DNA of 64,000 nt, from contig OX442415.1 in NCBI GenBank assembly GCA_949361645.1, positions 12,070,533-12,134,532 on the forward strand. Reading direction: 5' to 3'. The notes under the pieces were generated by a model that was not told the DNA's origin, did no database searches, and saw only the letters and a list, made by a program, of their open reading frames with translations. Both the position numbers and the translations under genes were made by a program. This DNA comes from Spongilla lacustris. Taxonomy: Eukaryota > Porifera > Demospongiae > Spongillida > Spongillidae. Of the stretch, positions 45,537-57,695 are shown piece by piece. Each line of letters begins with the position of its first letter. Position 1 is the stretch's first letter.

Positions 45537-45639
45537 GTGAGTATACTGTGTGAATTTAGTATGTGCAAAACAGGCATATATTCGATGCAGTGAAGGGGGA
45601 GGAGATATGGCCTTCTCCCTATACTAGTACTGTATGGAA

Positions 45640-48600
45640 TTCTCCCTGTACTGTTGGCCTTCTCCCGGACCGTTAATTGCCCGTCTCCTTATACTGTAAA
45701 TTGGTCTTCTTCCTGTAGTGTTAAACTGGTGGCCTTCTCGCTATACTGTTGGCCCTCCCTATACTGTTGGCCTTCTCCCTATACTGTTGGCCTTCTCCCT
45801 ATACAGTTGGCCTTCTCCCTATACAGTTGGCCTTCTCCCTATATACAGTTGGCCTTCTCCCTATACTGTTGGCCCTTCTCCCTATACATTGGCCTTCTCC
45901 CTATACATTGGCCTTCTTCCTATACTGTTAGCCTTCTCCCTATACTGTTGGCCTTCTTCCTATGCTGGTGGCCTTCTCTTTATAATAAGCTGCGCTTATA
46001 CTGTTGGCCTTCTCCCTATACTGTTGGCCTTCTCCCTATACTGTTGGCCTTCTCCCTATACTGTTGGCCTTCTCCCTATACTGTTGGCCTTCTCCCTATA
46101 CTGTTGGCCTTCTCCCTATACTGTTGGCCTTCTCCCTATACTGTTGGCCTTCTCCCTATACTGTTGGTCTTCTCCCTATACTATTCCTATACAGTTGGCC
46201 TTCTCCCTATACTGTTGACCCTTCTCCCTGTATGGTTGACCTTATCCCTATACAGTTGGCCGTCTCCCTATATGCTGTTGGCTTTCTCCCTATACTGTTG
46301 ACTTTCTACCTACATGTGTACTGTCGGCCTTATCCCTATACTATTTCCTATACAATTGGCCTTCTCCCTATACTATTGGCTTTCTCCCTATACAGTTGCC
46401 CTTCTCCCTATACTGTTGGCCTTCTCCCTATACTGTTGACCTTCTCCCTATACTGTTGGCCTTCTTCCTATGCTGGTGGCCTTCTCTTTATAATAAGCTG
46501 CGCTTATACTGTTGGCCTTCTCCCTATATACAGTTGGCCTTCTCCCTATACTGTTGGCCCTTCTCCCTATACTGTTAGCCTTCTCCCTATACTGTTGGCC
46601 TTCTTCCTATGCTGGTGGCCTTCTCTTTATAATAAGCTGCGCTTATACTGTTGGCCTTCTCCCTATACTGTTGGCCTTCTCCCTATACTGTTGGCCTTCT
46701 CCCTATACTGTTGGCCTTCTCCCTATACTGTTGGCCTTCTCCCTATACTGTTGGCCTTCTCCCTATACTGTTGGCCTTCTCCCTATACTGTTGGTCTTCT
46801 CCCTATACTATTCCTATACAGTTGGCCTTCTCCCTATACTGTTGACCCTTCTCCCTGTATGGTTGACCTTATCCCTATACAGTTGGCCGTCTCCCTATAT
46901 GCTGTTGGCTTTCTCCCTATACTGTTGACTTTCTACCTACATGTGTACTGTCGGCCTTATCCCTATACTATTTCCTATACAATTGGCCTTCTCCCTATAC
47001 TATTGGCTTTCTCCCTATATGAACCGCTGAGCATTGTCCATTTGTGTAGCATCTCTGTCCCTTTGTCTCTGTAGCATCTCTGTCCCTTTGTTGGCCTTCT
47101 CCCTATACTGTTGGCCTTCTCCCTATACTGTTGGCATTCTCCCTATACTGTTGGCCTTCTCCCTATACTGTTGGCCTTCTCCCTATACTGTTGGCCTTCT
47201 CCCTATACTGTTGGCCTTCTCCCTATACTGTTGGCCTTCTCCCTATACTGTTGGCCTTCTCCCTATACTGTTGGCCTTCTCCCTATACTGTTGGTCTTCT
47301 CCCTATACTATTCCTATACAGTTGGCCTTCTCCCTATACTGTTGACCCTTCTCCCTGTATGGTTGACCTTATCCCTATACAGTTGGCCGTCTCCCTATAT
47401 GCTGTTGGCTTTCTCCCTATACTGTTGACTTTCTACCTACATGTGTACTGTCGGCCTTATCCCTATACTATTTCCTATACAATTGGCCTTCTCCCTATAC
47501 TATTGGCTTTCTCCCTATATGAACCGCTGAGCATTGTCCATTTGTGTAGCATCTCTGTCCCTTTGTCTCTGTAGCATCTCTGTCCCTTTGTTGGCCTTCT
47601 CCCTATACTGTTGGCCTTCTCCCTATACTGTTGGCCTTCTCCCTATACTGTTGGCCTTCTCCCTATACTGTTGGCATTCTCCCTATACTGTTGGCCTTCT
47701 CCCTATACTGTTGGCCTTCTCCCTATACTGTTGGCCTTCTCCCTATACTGTTGGCCTTCTCCCTATACTGTTGGCCTTCTCCCTATACTGTTGGCCTTCT
47801 CCCTATACTGTTGGCCTTCTCCCTATACTGTTGGCCTTCTCCCTATACTGTTGGCCTTCTCTCTATACTGTTGGCCTTCTCCCTATACTGTTGGCCTTCT
47901 CCCTATACTGTTGGCCTTCTCCCTATACTGTTGGCCTTCTCCCTATACTAGTACTGTATGGAATTCTCCCTGTACTGTTGGCCTTCTCCCGGACCGTTAA
48001 TTGCCCGTCTCCTTATACTGTTGGTCTTCTTCCTGTATTGTTAGACTGGTGGACTTCTCGCTATACTGTTGGCCCTCCCTATACTTTTGGCCTTCTCCCT
48101 ATACTGTTGGCCTTCTCCCTATACAGTTGGCCTTCTCCCTATACTGTTGGCCTTCTCCCTATACTGTTGACCCTCTCTCTATACTGTTGGCCTTCTTACT
48201 ATGCTGGTGGCCTTCTCTTTATAATAAGCTGCGCTTATACTGTTGGCCTTCTCCCTATACTGTTGGCCTTCTCCCTATACTGTTGGCCTTCTCCCTATAC
48301 TAGTACTGTATGGAATTCTCCCTGTACTGTTGGCCTTCTCCCTGACCGTTAATTGCCCGTCTCCTTATACTGTTGGTCTTCTTCCTGTAGTGTTAGACTG
48401 GTGGACTTCTCGCTATACTGTTGGCCCTCCCTATACTGTTGGCCTTCTCCCTATACTGTTGGCCTTCTCCCTATACAGTTGGCCTTCTCCCTATACTGTT
48501 GGCCTTCTCCCTATACTGTTGACCCTCTCCCTATACTGTTGGCCTTCTTCCTATGCTGGTGGCCTTCTCTTTATAATAAGCTGCGCTTATACTGTTGGCC

Positions 48601-49735
48601 TTCTCCCTATACTGTTGGCCTTCTTCCTATGCTGGTGGCCTTCTCTTTATAATAAGCTGCGCTTATACTGTTGGCCTTCTCCCTATACTGTTGGCCTTCT
48701 CCCTATACTGTTGGCCTTCTCCCTATACTGTTGGCCTTCTCCCTATACTGTTGGCCTTCTCCCTATACTGTTGGCCTTCTCCCTATACTGTTGATCTTCT
48801 TCCTATACTATTCCTATACAGTTGGCCTTCTCCCTATACTGTTGACCCTTCTCCCTGTATGGTTGACCTTATCCCTATACAGTTGGCCGTCTCCCTATAT
48901 GCTGTTGGCTTTCTCCCTATACTGTTGACTTTCTACCTACATGTGTACTGTCGGCCTTATCCCTATACTATTTCCTATACAATTGGCCTTCTCCCTTTAC
49001 TATTGGCTTTCTCCCTATACAGTTGGCCTTCTCCCTATACTGTTGGCCTTCTCCCTATACTGTTGACCTTCTCCCTATACTGTTGGCCTTCTTCCTATGC
49101 TGGTGGCCTTCTCTTTATAATAAGCTGCGCTTATACTGTTGGCCTTCTCCCTATATACAGTTGGCCTTCTCCCTATACTGTTGGCCCTTCTCCCTATACT
49201 GTTAGCTTTCTCCCTATACTGTTGGCCTTCTTCCTATGCTGGTGGCCTTCTCTTTATAATAAGCTGCGCTTATACTGTTGGCCTTCTCCCTATACTGTTG
49301 GCCTTCTCCCTATACTGTTGGCCTTCTCCCTATACTGTTGGCCTTCTCCCTATACTGTTGGCCTTCTCCCTATACTGTTGGCCTTCTCCCTATACTGTTG
49401 GCCTTCTCCCTATACTGTTGGCCTTCTCCCTATACTGTTGGCCTTCTCCCTATACTGTTGGTCTTCTCCCTATACTATTCCTATACAGTTGGCCTTCTCC
49501 CTATACTGTTGACCCTTCTCCCTGTATGGTTGACCTTATCCCTATACAGTTGGCCGTCTCCCTATTTGCTGTTGGCTTTCTCCCTATACTGTTGACTTTC
49601 TACCTACATGTGTACTGTCGGCCTTATCCCTATACTATTTCCTATACAATTGGCCTTCTCCCTATACGATTGGCTTTCTCCCTATATGAACCGCTGAGCA
49701 TTGTCCATTTGTGTAGCATCTCTGTCCCTTTGTTT
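45640..49735 (+). repeat. 20-bp satellite with higher-order repeats
   Basis: Basic unit CTTCTCCCTATACTGTTGGC. Larger repeats include a GAATTCTCCCTGTACTG...CCGGACCGTTAATTGCCCG block (45636, 47958, 48311), a TTTATAATAAGCTGCGC block (many times) and a GAACCGCTGAGCATTGTCC block (47021, 47521, 49687). The unit has no stop in any plus frame and 20 is not a multiple of 3, so all three plus frames stay open and encode a shared 20-residue period (LLAFSLYCWPSPYTVGLLPI). The many long frames are not considered genes. Confidence 0.9.
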
Positions 49736-50055
49736 ACCATGTGTATTGCTGACCTGTGGGACACACACACCACACACGTGCATGGACACTTCCAGCAAGT
49801 CACGCACGCTCAGTTACAGTGTGGACACTCAATGTAGTAGCTCTACTGGTGGAGATGCACATATTCACAAGTGTCTCCATCATGTGCACACTATACACGC
49901 AGATGTAGAGCTGTGTATTGTGTACTTCAAACATGGGCACACACACCAATTTTGTCCACACATATACCTGTACACAGTGGTACTTACATGTACATCCATA
50001 TACATCAGATATAAATAATAATAATTTGGACACAAACACACACATGCATGTACAT

Positions 50056-50093
<38 letters not shown>
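49736..50093. other. CA-rich flank, no gene called
   Basis: A CA run (50056-50092) ends at a CACACAG acceptor. A plus frame of 105 codons (49701-50018) crosses the satellite edge and has no support. Confidence 0.45.
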
Positions 50094-50094
<1 letters not shown>

Positions 50095-50240
50095 TTGCTG
50101 TACAACCACAACAAGACACAACAATCTACCAGGAGAGAGCTACCATACTACTGGAGGAGCAGAGGATCAATGAAGACCTACTAACTGCAGTACTACAAAC
50201 CAAAGTATTTACTGGTCTGGCTACTTCCCCAGTCCTTTGA
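50094..50240 (+). CDS. Candidate terminal exon, unknown gene
   Basis: Starts after the CA-rich acceptor CACACACAG and is open for 48 codons to TGA at 50238-50240: VQPQQDTTIYQERATILLEE then QRINEDLLTAVLQTKVFTGL. The sequence is helix-prone (ERATILLEEQR). Phase 0 at its start. The partner exon is uncertain. It ends close to the B2 repeat of the next element (50307). Confidence 0.45.
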
Positions 50241-50306
50241 ACACAGTGACGACAGATAGCAGGTGTGTGAATGGCTGTTTGGGGGCTATTGTGATGGTCG
50301 CTCCAA

Positions 50307-51045
50307 CCTTAAATACCACGCCACCCCATGACATCACAACAACCTTTGTGCAGCGTCGCTTGTGCACGCAGCAAGCTTCATAACACACACACACACACAA
50401 CATAGAAACACAACCAAACGACACTCAACCTCTAGCAAATCACAACACCCGCTCCAACACTCCACAAACAAGTGCCTGAACACACAGCTGAGCGGGGGGC
50501 ATACTAAGGCCTAGAATTCGGAGAGGTGAGCCCACACCTACTCCCAGAAAAAACCCCCGTGGCAAAACCCTCTAACAGGGAGAAATCCACTTTTCTGAGG
50601 GAAAAGAACCGCTAACTAGCACCGCTCAGCACATACAGAACATATAACATCAAGTTAGTTTCTCCTCCACTGCTGTCTCTCTTCACCTGCTTGAGGATCC
50701 GCTAAAAACCAAAACTGTCAAGGGCAACCTCTGCACTTGTGCTTGATTGTGGGAGAACATAACAATTTGCATACCATCACAGAAAAAAGCAACAGGACTT
50801 GCTATCCGTGCACGACACTTAGAATGACGCTACTCACACTTTCACACCCACTTATACCCCCCACCACGTGGCTACTCCAATTATCGGAGGGAGCTTAGTT
50901 TCTGTCTAATTCACTTCGTTCAACCGACATAAACGTGTATCTCCCTCCTTAAATACCACGCCACCCCATGACATCACAACAACCTCTGTGCAGCGTTGCT
51001 TGTGCACGCAGCAAGCTTCATAACACACACACACACACAACATAG
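50307..51045 (-). repeat. B1-A2-B2 split direct repeats
   Basis: B1 50948-51045 and B2 50307-50405 are about 98 bp and nearly identical. A2 50782-50941 matches A1 55257-55415 almost exactly (one clear difference is CACGTGGC against CACGAGGC). The spacer 50406-50781 has no recognised content. Confidence 0.9.
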
Positions 51046-51088
51046 AGGACACAAAGAACGGGCCACAAACACTACACCCACCATCCTG

Positions 51089-52080
51089 TTACACACCCAG
51101 GCTCTTGGAAACTGAGAGCCTTCGCTCCACAGAGTCCTTCACATAGCCATCCTTAGCCGCCTCCGACCTCCAACGCCCATGGCGTTTGAACAATCTGTCA
51201 GGCACTCCTGTATTAGCTGCGGCTGTTGCTCCACCCGCTCGCAGACTATGCATGCCAAACAGCTTGGGTCCATACCCAATTGCTCAATCTTGGCCAATAA
51301 CAACTCCCTCAAACGACTGTAACTCAACCCTCCCTCTTTTCTCAAACGTTCCCCCGCCTTGGTGGACACAATACCTCTAAACAACTTATCTGATGTGTGG
51401 GACAATCCCGCCATGCTAAAATATTTCTGCATCATATCCACTGGGCACGTGGGTGTGCCCGTACGTGCAATAACTAGGGATGCGCCCTCCCTGTACTGAT
51501 CAGTTTTACTAGATACAACATTGATAACCATGCCCTGCTCATTGAAGGACACATCACACCGCTAACAACCTAACATCAGAGAGGGTCGGGGTGGCCCCTG
51601 CCGCCTCCACCATGGCCCGCAACATTTCTATGGACACTGGTTCCTTCCGGACCTTTGGTTTGCTCAAGGTACGCCTCATACCCTCCAGCACAGACTGGAC
51701 TAACGACGATTCAGTGGGTGACTCTATATCTGCTACCCTATGCAACCATGCCAATGCATGCACCACCTCCTCCACTGCTGACTTAGAATGCTTGGACTCA
51801 CTAACATGCTGCATATATAGGGCTAGGTGAATACCCTTTACTGGAAAACTCGGTACTCCTTGCCTTGCCTCTGCCCATCTTCCATCGCTGAAAGGCGCCC
51901 AGGTATTTCTTGGTGGTACTGTCTGCTCTGCTCTGCATCACAACAGCTGGTAGCCCTGCTGCAAGTCGTCGAAGCTCTGGATCCTCCAGGTTACCCAGCA
52001 GCGGCCAAACACCTGCAGAAAACACATCTGCAATGGGAGAAAAACACACAGCTGAGCCAAATACATCATGCAGAACACCA
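51089..52080 (-). pseudogene. Tyrosine recombinase of the Ngaro-like element
   Basis: The N-terminal part is at about 52050-51801 (RADSTTKKYLGAFQRWK, a core-binding SAM-like start). The middle is at 51814-51554 (EEVVHALAWLHRVADIESP). The C-terminal catalytic part is at 51552-51089 in two frames, with HSLRAGGATAAANTG (H-x-x-R box) and HGRWRSEAAKDGY (W and the likely nucleophile Tyr). Around 51555 the segment expected to hold the first catalytic Arg is missing and the frame breaks. Further shifts lie near 51815 and 51250. It would normally insert circular cDNA by recombination. Confidence 0.75.
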
Positions 52081-52499
52081 GATATCTGTCATAGCCCAGG
52101 CTATGCTCGTCAACCTGCCATTGACAGAAGCCCTCCAGGCCCTAGCCCCGTCTTCGCTGGTCCTAACTGACCCCAGACCGCCAGGCTTTCATATCTCAGA
52201 TCTGCCGTACAGGCATGCCTTCCTCCAGTCTCGTCTTCGCTGGCCATACACAACTGGCCCCAGACCGCCAGACAGAGTAGCATTAACCCCATAATGCTAA
52301 CACATTGGCCCCAAGTACAGGCCTAACTCCAAGTTCAACCAAACTCCACACGCAATGCAAATACTGCTGAATTTGGTGCCTTCCCATTAAACAGCACTGC
52401 CCCCGATCGGCCAGGGCAAAACGTGTTGACCTCCATTGGCAATGGAAGGCAGTCGACCACAAATGATGCAAACCCTTCCCCTGAGGGACAAAGCAATGG

Positions 52500-53414
52500 T
52501 CAATAAGGTGCACTCTCCCAACACGGCACCACCAGGGTTCCTGATGCCTTACACAACTCGGCATGCCTCACTACTCTCGGGATAAGCACAGGTGGAGGAC
52601 ACCACCAGTTGTTCTCACCACTCCAATCTACTGTGAAAGCATCCACTGCCTCCCCTCTCGGGCACAAAAAACGCGAGTTAAATCTGGGCAACTGAGTGTT
52701 ATAGTTGTTTGCAAATCTGTCCACTGTATGAGGGCCCCAAAACTCATTCACCCAGGCAAACACTGCTGGGTTGATGAACCAATCATCATAGTCCACTATA
52801 CGACTGATATAGTCTGCTATCTCATTCTGCTCCCTAGGGATCCACTCAGGCTCTATGTGTATCGCACGGCTCATACTAAGTGCAAATATCTTTAAGGCTT
52901 CAGCTTGCAGCTGACCCTTACCACTGCCGACCATCAATATACGGGCCACATTTTGATTGTCAGTGAACCAACGTATCCGTGAATTATTCAGCTTGTCAAC
53001 CACTGATAGTAACACCCTTTTCACAGCCACCAATTCCCGCCATGTGGAACTCTGCTTGGCTTCCTCTGGTGACCATACACCACTAACAACATGCATCCCA
53101 TGCTCCACTGTGTACCCGCCATAACCTGTACTGCTGGCATCTGAATACACCACCCTCAATGCCCCTGGGCTACGCCAAATAGGCTGCGCATTAAAATCTT
53201 GCAGGGATTCCACCCAGAACTGCAATTCAGTTCTAGCCTCCACTGACAACTCCAGCCAAGAGCACCATGCAAACCTAGTCTGGAGTAATGCATTCATGCT
53301 CCTAGTCATAAACCTGGATATTGGACCCAAGGCCAACCCCATTGAAATAATTTTACCAACCAGGCTTGCTAGTTGCCTGGCACTGAGTGCCTTGGCATCT
53401 AGAGCTGCTCCTAA
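52500..53414 (-). pseudogene. RNase H part of the Ngaro-like polyprotein
   Basis: Downstream half of a polyprotein cut by the MITE. RNase H residues are read in VVYSDASSTGYGGY (Asp), STWRELVAVKRVL (Glu), IRWFTDNQNVARIL (Asp) and EIADYISRIVDYDDWF (Asp). The part after that (HTVDRFANNYNTQLPRFNSR) is typical of DIRS-like elements. The frame is open to about 52500 and is in register with the reverse-transcriptase frame across the MITE. Confidence 0.8.
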
Positions 53415-53646
53415 AGCCTAGTTCACAAATTGACGCAAGAGCCCGCGATGCGTCGCGATGAATGAAAAAAAGTTCTGCACTGGGCTCGGCCGTCACTTTT
53501 TAATAACGTACCAGTATCAGGCGTGGTTTAGGTGTGGTTTATCGCTGCGACGTCGCATCGCGTCGCAGGAATAGAAATTTTTTCTATTCCTGCGACTTAC
53601 GTACGTACGACGTACGTGGGTCTTGCGTCAATTTGTGAACTAGGCT
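53415..53646. mobile_element. Harbinger-like MITE, TSD TAA/TTA
   Basis: The TIRs are AGCCTAGTTCACAAATTGAC at the left and the exact complement at the right (25 bp). TAA is duplicated at 53412-53414 and 53647-53649 (TTA on the other strand), the TWA target of PIF/Harbinger elements. 232 bp with internal GCGACGTCGCATCGCGTCGC and GGAATAGAAA hairpins. It interrupts the reverse-transcriptase frame; on removal of the element and one TSD copy the frame would be continuous. A diverged copy is at 636-870. Confidence 0.85.
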
Positions 53647-53649
53647 TAA

Positions 53650-55293
53650 CTTTGCTTTCAGTGCGTCAACTTTCTTAACTGGCACCGAAATGCACCCCTG
53701 CTCTAAATCCAAAACAAATCCCAACCACTGCACTACATGTGATGGATGCCATGTGGACTTAGATTCATTTACCACTAGCCCTGCCCGCTGTAATGTACTC
53801 TGCACCCACTGGCTGGCTGCACATGCCTCCTCCTTACCCTTCACAGCACACAAGCCATCATCCAAATAGACCACAGCCTTTAACCCTTTACAGCACCAAT
53901 AACGCACTACAGGCCTCATTAACTTGGTAAATGCATATGGGGCAGATGATAGTCCAAAAGGTAAAACAGTGAATGTATAATACACATTATCCCAATGAAA
54001 ACCCAGAAATCTCCTATGATGCTTAACTATTTCGACATGATGATAACCTGACTTAAGGTCAAATGCAAACATCAACTCACCTTTGTTGAACATCATCATG
54101 GCCACCCGCAGGTCTTCATATTTGAATTTCTGCTTCCAAAGGTATTGATTCACATGCCGTAAGTTTACCACTAGACGCTTCTTACATGACCCACTAACTA
54201 CTACAGACAAGGGGCTACACACTGAAGGAGGCTCAGATACCCTCTCTACATACCCCCCTGCTAGCAGGTCAGACACTGCATTACTCACAAATTCAGCTTC
54301 TAGATGCGCTGACTGCTGGTTGGGACGCGAATAACGTGGGGGTTCAGACATTAAAGGTAACACATAACCTTCTGTAATAGTATCAATTACCCAGGGAGGA
54401 GCACTCAGCTCCTCCCTCCAAAACTGCGCACACTTACCCAACCTCCCCTTCACTGAACACCGCTCTGCAGCCTCACCAATGTAACCTGCTGACTGTACCT
54501 CCCAACATCTCGCACCTCCCACTGACTCCTCCACAGGTGTTACATTCTCGCTGTCAACACCTTGCCACGTGTCTGACACGTGCTCACACACCTCCAAAAA
54601 AGGATACTCTGCCGACACTGGCAATCTTTTTGGGCAATCCCGCCTCAGATGCCCCAACTCCCCACACTGGAAGCAGATACCGGGGGCAAATGCTGGTGGC
54701 TTGTAAGGCCGCGCTTTGCTGGCTGGCCGCGGCAGCGCCTGTGGACGACTCTCCTTTTCCTGAGGCATCCCCTTCTTCCCCGTCAGTGCCGCTTCCTTCC
54801 TTCTCTTGGCTTCTATCCTCCTCTCCGCTGCCCTCTCTGCCTTCTCGATCCTCTTTTCGTCCTCCGAATCATCCGCCAACCCGTCCTCCTCGTATTCCTC
54901 CACCACGGTCCATCCATGCTCCGAACGATCGGCAAGCTTCAGCAGCTTCTGCCTGTGGGCGATCAGCTGCTTACCTTCCTTTAAGACTTCTTTCACCCTT
55001 TCCACAGCCTCCTTATCCCGCTCGCTCGAAGTCCCGACCCTGTCCAGCGCCGCTTCGGCCTCTTCCACCCGCTCCGCGACATCTTCATTGAAGCGGTGTT
55101 GCATTTCGTTGGCCTTTCGCTTGAAGGTGTAGGGGTCCTTCTTGCCACTCCTCGCCAGCTTGCGGGCGGTATCCTCCTGGCCAGTCTTGACCTCCTCCCG
55201 CAACTTCCGCACCTCTTGTAGCAGCAACGCGATAGCCTCATCACCCATTGTCCAACGAAAAAAGCAACAGGACTTGCTATCCGTGCACGACAC
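53650..55293 (-). pseudogene. gag-like and reverse transcriptase of the Ngaro-like element
   Basis: One long frame (start near 55246, first residues MGDEAIALLLQEVRKL). Residues 15-180 are a charged coiled-coil-like region. A CCHC knuckle follows (CFQCGELGHLRRDC). The reverse transcriptase has KRLVVNLRHVNQ, FAFDLKSGYHHV (first Asp), LPFGLSSAPYAFTKLM and VVYLDDGL (the Y-x-D-D box). Thumb sequence WLGFVLDLEQGCISVP comes next, then the MITE cuts the frame after VDALKAK. The coding quality is otherwise intact, so decay began recently. Confidence 0.85.
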
Positions 55294-55415
55294 TTAGAAT
55301 GACGCTACTCACACTTTCACACCCACTTATACCCCCCACCACGAGGCTACTCCAATTATCGGAGGGAGCTTAGTTTCTGTCTAATTCACTTCGTTCAACC
55401 GACATAAACGTGTAT
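55257..55415 (-). repeat. A1 repeat of the Ngaro-like element
   Basis: Direct partner of A2 at 50782-50941. Its right edge (55415) is the 5' limit of the element. The sequence beyond has no match in the other repeats. Confidence 0.85.
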
Positions 55416-56324
55416 TTACATGCACTAGAGTATGCATGGTATTTTTGGACATGCTAATTTTTGTTTGCATGCATTGGTGTTGAGAACACTTCCTCACTCC
55501 CCTGGAGGGGTGTTGGTGGTGTCATTGGATCACCTCTCCAAATCCCCCAGAAGGGGGGAGGTGTCCTTTGTACACATAAAATGCATCACTTGGGTGACGG
55601 CTCCATCAGAAGTCTTTGAACATGCATGTTAAAGTACTTCTGTTTAAGGGCCTGGAGAGGTACATTAACTTGTACATGTACTCTTTGTTACATGTACTAT
55701 TGTCTATCTTTATAGACACCATCTACTGTTACATAATCCTGTACCTAGTATATGTACCCAGGACTAATTTCAAAAATGGTCTCATCTGGTGGCTACCAGA
55801 TACAGGTATAAACCCTAACCCTGACTACCTACACAAAAGTTCTGGTAAATTTAATATTACTACATTTGCATATGAGGCTGTGCTTTAAAAGGCTACCATG
55901 CGCTATATTCATTGCAACATGTTACCTACATGTACGTGTGGTAACCTTAACCCTTCTATACATGTATGTAGCCAAGTCATCTTATGCCCTTCATGCAACT
56001 TTTTTGGCTGTACATGTAGGTCACTACATGTACATGCAGTGGTACTTCAAAGATAGGTAGTGATTTTAGTGGTTACCTAAGTTTTGCAAAGCAACCACAT
56101 CCATTGTGTGGACAAGGAAACCACAAGCCAGCCCTAAGCTACTGGCCTAACAAGGGATAATGGTTCTGGGGCTATGCTAAAGCTTCATACATGTAGGTTG
56201 GCCCATGCCCATTTAGTGTTTGCATTACTTATCACAAATAGAATAACCTTATGGGCCCACTTCGTACATACATGTATGGACACACCTCCCTTGACAACTT
56301 ACATGTACATGTACATGTTATATA
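55416..56324. other. No recognisable gene, ACATGT-rich
   Basis: Many TACATGTA motifs (for example 55662-55700, 55928, 56010-56036, 56270-56310). Short plus frames at 55432-56060 lack splice and domain support. Confidence 0.45.
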
Positions 56325-56556
56325 CTATACTGTTGGTCAGTTGGCCTTCTCCCTATACAGTGGCCTTCTCCCTATACTGTTGGCCTTCTCCCTATACTGT
56401 TGGCCTTCTCCCTATACTGTTGGCCTTCTCCCTATACTGTTGGCCTTCTCCTTATACTGTTGGCCTTCTCCCTATACTGTTGGCCTTCTCCCTATACTGT
56501 TGGCCTTCTCCCTATACTGTTGGCCTTCTCCCTATACTGTTGGCCTTCTCCCTGTA
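56325..56556 (+). repeat. 20-bp satellite, second array, left part
   Basis: About 11 units of CTTCTCCCTATACTGTTGGC, same family as 45640-49735. The array is cut by the element at 56557-57505 and resumes at 57506. Confidence 0.9.
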
Positions 56557-57505
56557 GGGGAGGAGTGGGTTAGTTGAGCCACTGGGTTAGTTGAGCCACC
56601 CCCTGTTTTAGCTCCATGAAGAAACATAATTGAATTATGTTAACATATATTGGCATTAAGTGTTATGACTAGCTTTTTGTCCTACTTTAGGATTTTGTTT
56701 TAGTATTCATCAGAGTATGAAATTCAAAAATAAGAATTTTGATGATCAAAGTGGAATTCTGTTTTTACGGTTTGTGCCCTCATAATTTCTACACAATGAC
56801 TATATTCTTGTTTCAGTCTTGGGTGTTTGAAAGTACATGTATGCAGCTATATTTATGTTTATAATGAATTCTATACTTTGCTTCCTTTTTATACAACTTA
56901 GGTAGTTACAGGAAAAGTTAGTAGTGGGGTTAGTTGAGCCATTTGCAAAGGGGGTTATTTGAGCCATACGCTTTAGCTGCAATTGTATGGCATTAAAATG
57001 ATTTATTGATTGACGTAATAGAAATGCTTATTTGGCTATGCAGCAATCTCAGAAGTATTCTGTTTTTATTTCTAAATAGAAAAATGACTTTGAATAACGT
57101 TAAAAACACTTGCCGATCAAATTCAAGAGCTCTCACTGAAAAAGTGTCATGCATTAGTGTATGAATTTGCTTTTATCAATGATTTGACAACATAAGGCCT
57201 AGACCTACTTATGTTAGCAATTATTGTGCAATGCAACTAACTTTGGCTGAAGGCAGCATATGGCTGAACTGACCCATGTACCTGGCACAACTAACCCACT
57301 TGGCTGGGTTAGTTGTGCCATTTGACACCTGTTGATTTTTAATAATGTCCCTATTCTCACGTACATCCCCAGTCTCTAACATTCCTATGACATGTACCCA
57401 AGTGATGCCCCTTTATATCAGAGTATTAACCTCTGCTTAATACCAAACCTCAGAGGCAGTATAAACCTAAACCTAAAAAGTGGCTCAACTAACCCACTCC
57501 TCCCC
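56557..57505. mobile_element. TA-flanked 949-bp non-autonomous element
   Basis: Perfect 27-bp TIRs start GGGGAGGAGTGGGTTAGTTG and are flanked by TA at 56555-56556 and 57506-57507. GGGTTAGTTGAGCC recurs inside (about 56583, 56928, 57305). AT-rich interior without a frame. TA duplication fits the Tc1/mariner superfamily. Inserted within the 20-bp satellite. Confidence 0.8.
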
Positions 57506-57695
57506 TACTGTTGGCCTTCTCCCGGACCGTTAATTGCCCGTCTCCTTATACTGTTGGTCTTCTTCCTGTAGTGTTAGACTGGTGGACTTCTCGCTATACT
57601 GTTGGCCTTCTCCCTATACTGTTGGCCTTCTCCCTATACTGTTGGCCTTCTCTCTATACAGTTGGCCTTCTCCCTATACTGTTGGCCTTCCCTAA
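57506..57695 (+). repeat. 20-bp satellite, second array, right part
   Basis: Continues the array and includes the CGGACCGTTAATTGCCCG block also found in the 45.6-49.7 kb array. Confidence 0.9.

Larger units (their letters stand above)
50307..55415 (-). mobile_element. Ngaro/DIRS-like tyrosine-recombinase retrotransposon
   Basis: On the minus strand: A1 repeat (55415-55257), gag-like plus reverse transcriptase and RNase H, tyrosine recombinase, then B1 (51045-50948), A2 (50941-50782) and B2 (50405-50307). A1 and A2 share GCAACAGGACTTGCTATCCG, and B1 and B2 share AAATACCACGCCACCCCATG. Split direct repeats in the order A1-B1-A2-B2 and a tyrosine recombinase in place of integrase define the Ngaro-type DIRS order (established knowledge). 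About 375 bp between A2 and B2 is unusual. The copy is disabled by a MITE in the reverse transcriptase and a deletion in the recombinase. Confidence 0.85.

Noticed and set aside
46004..47074. 356-codon plus frame with repeated LLAFSLYCWPSP
   Set aside because: Product of a 20-bp satellite open in all three frames. The apparent hydrophobic repeats do not indicate a membrane protein gene.
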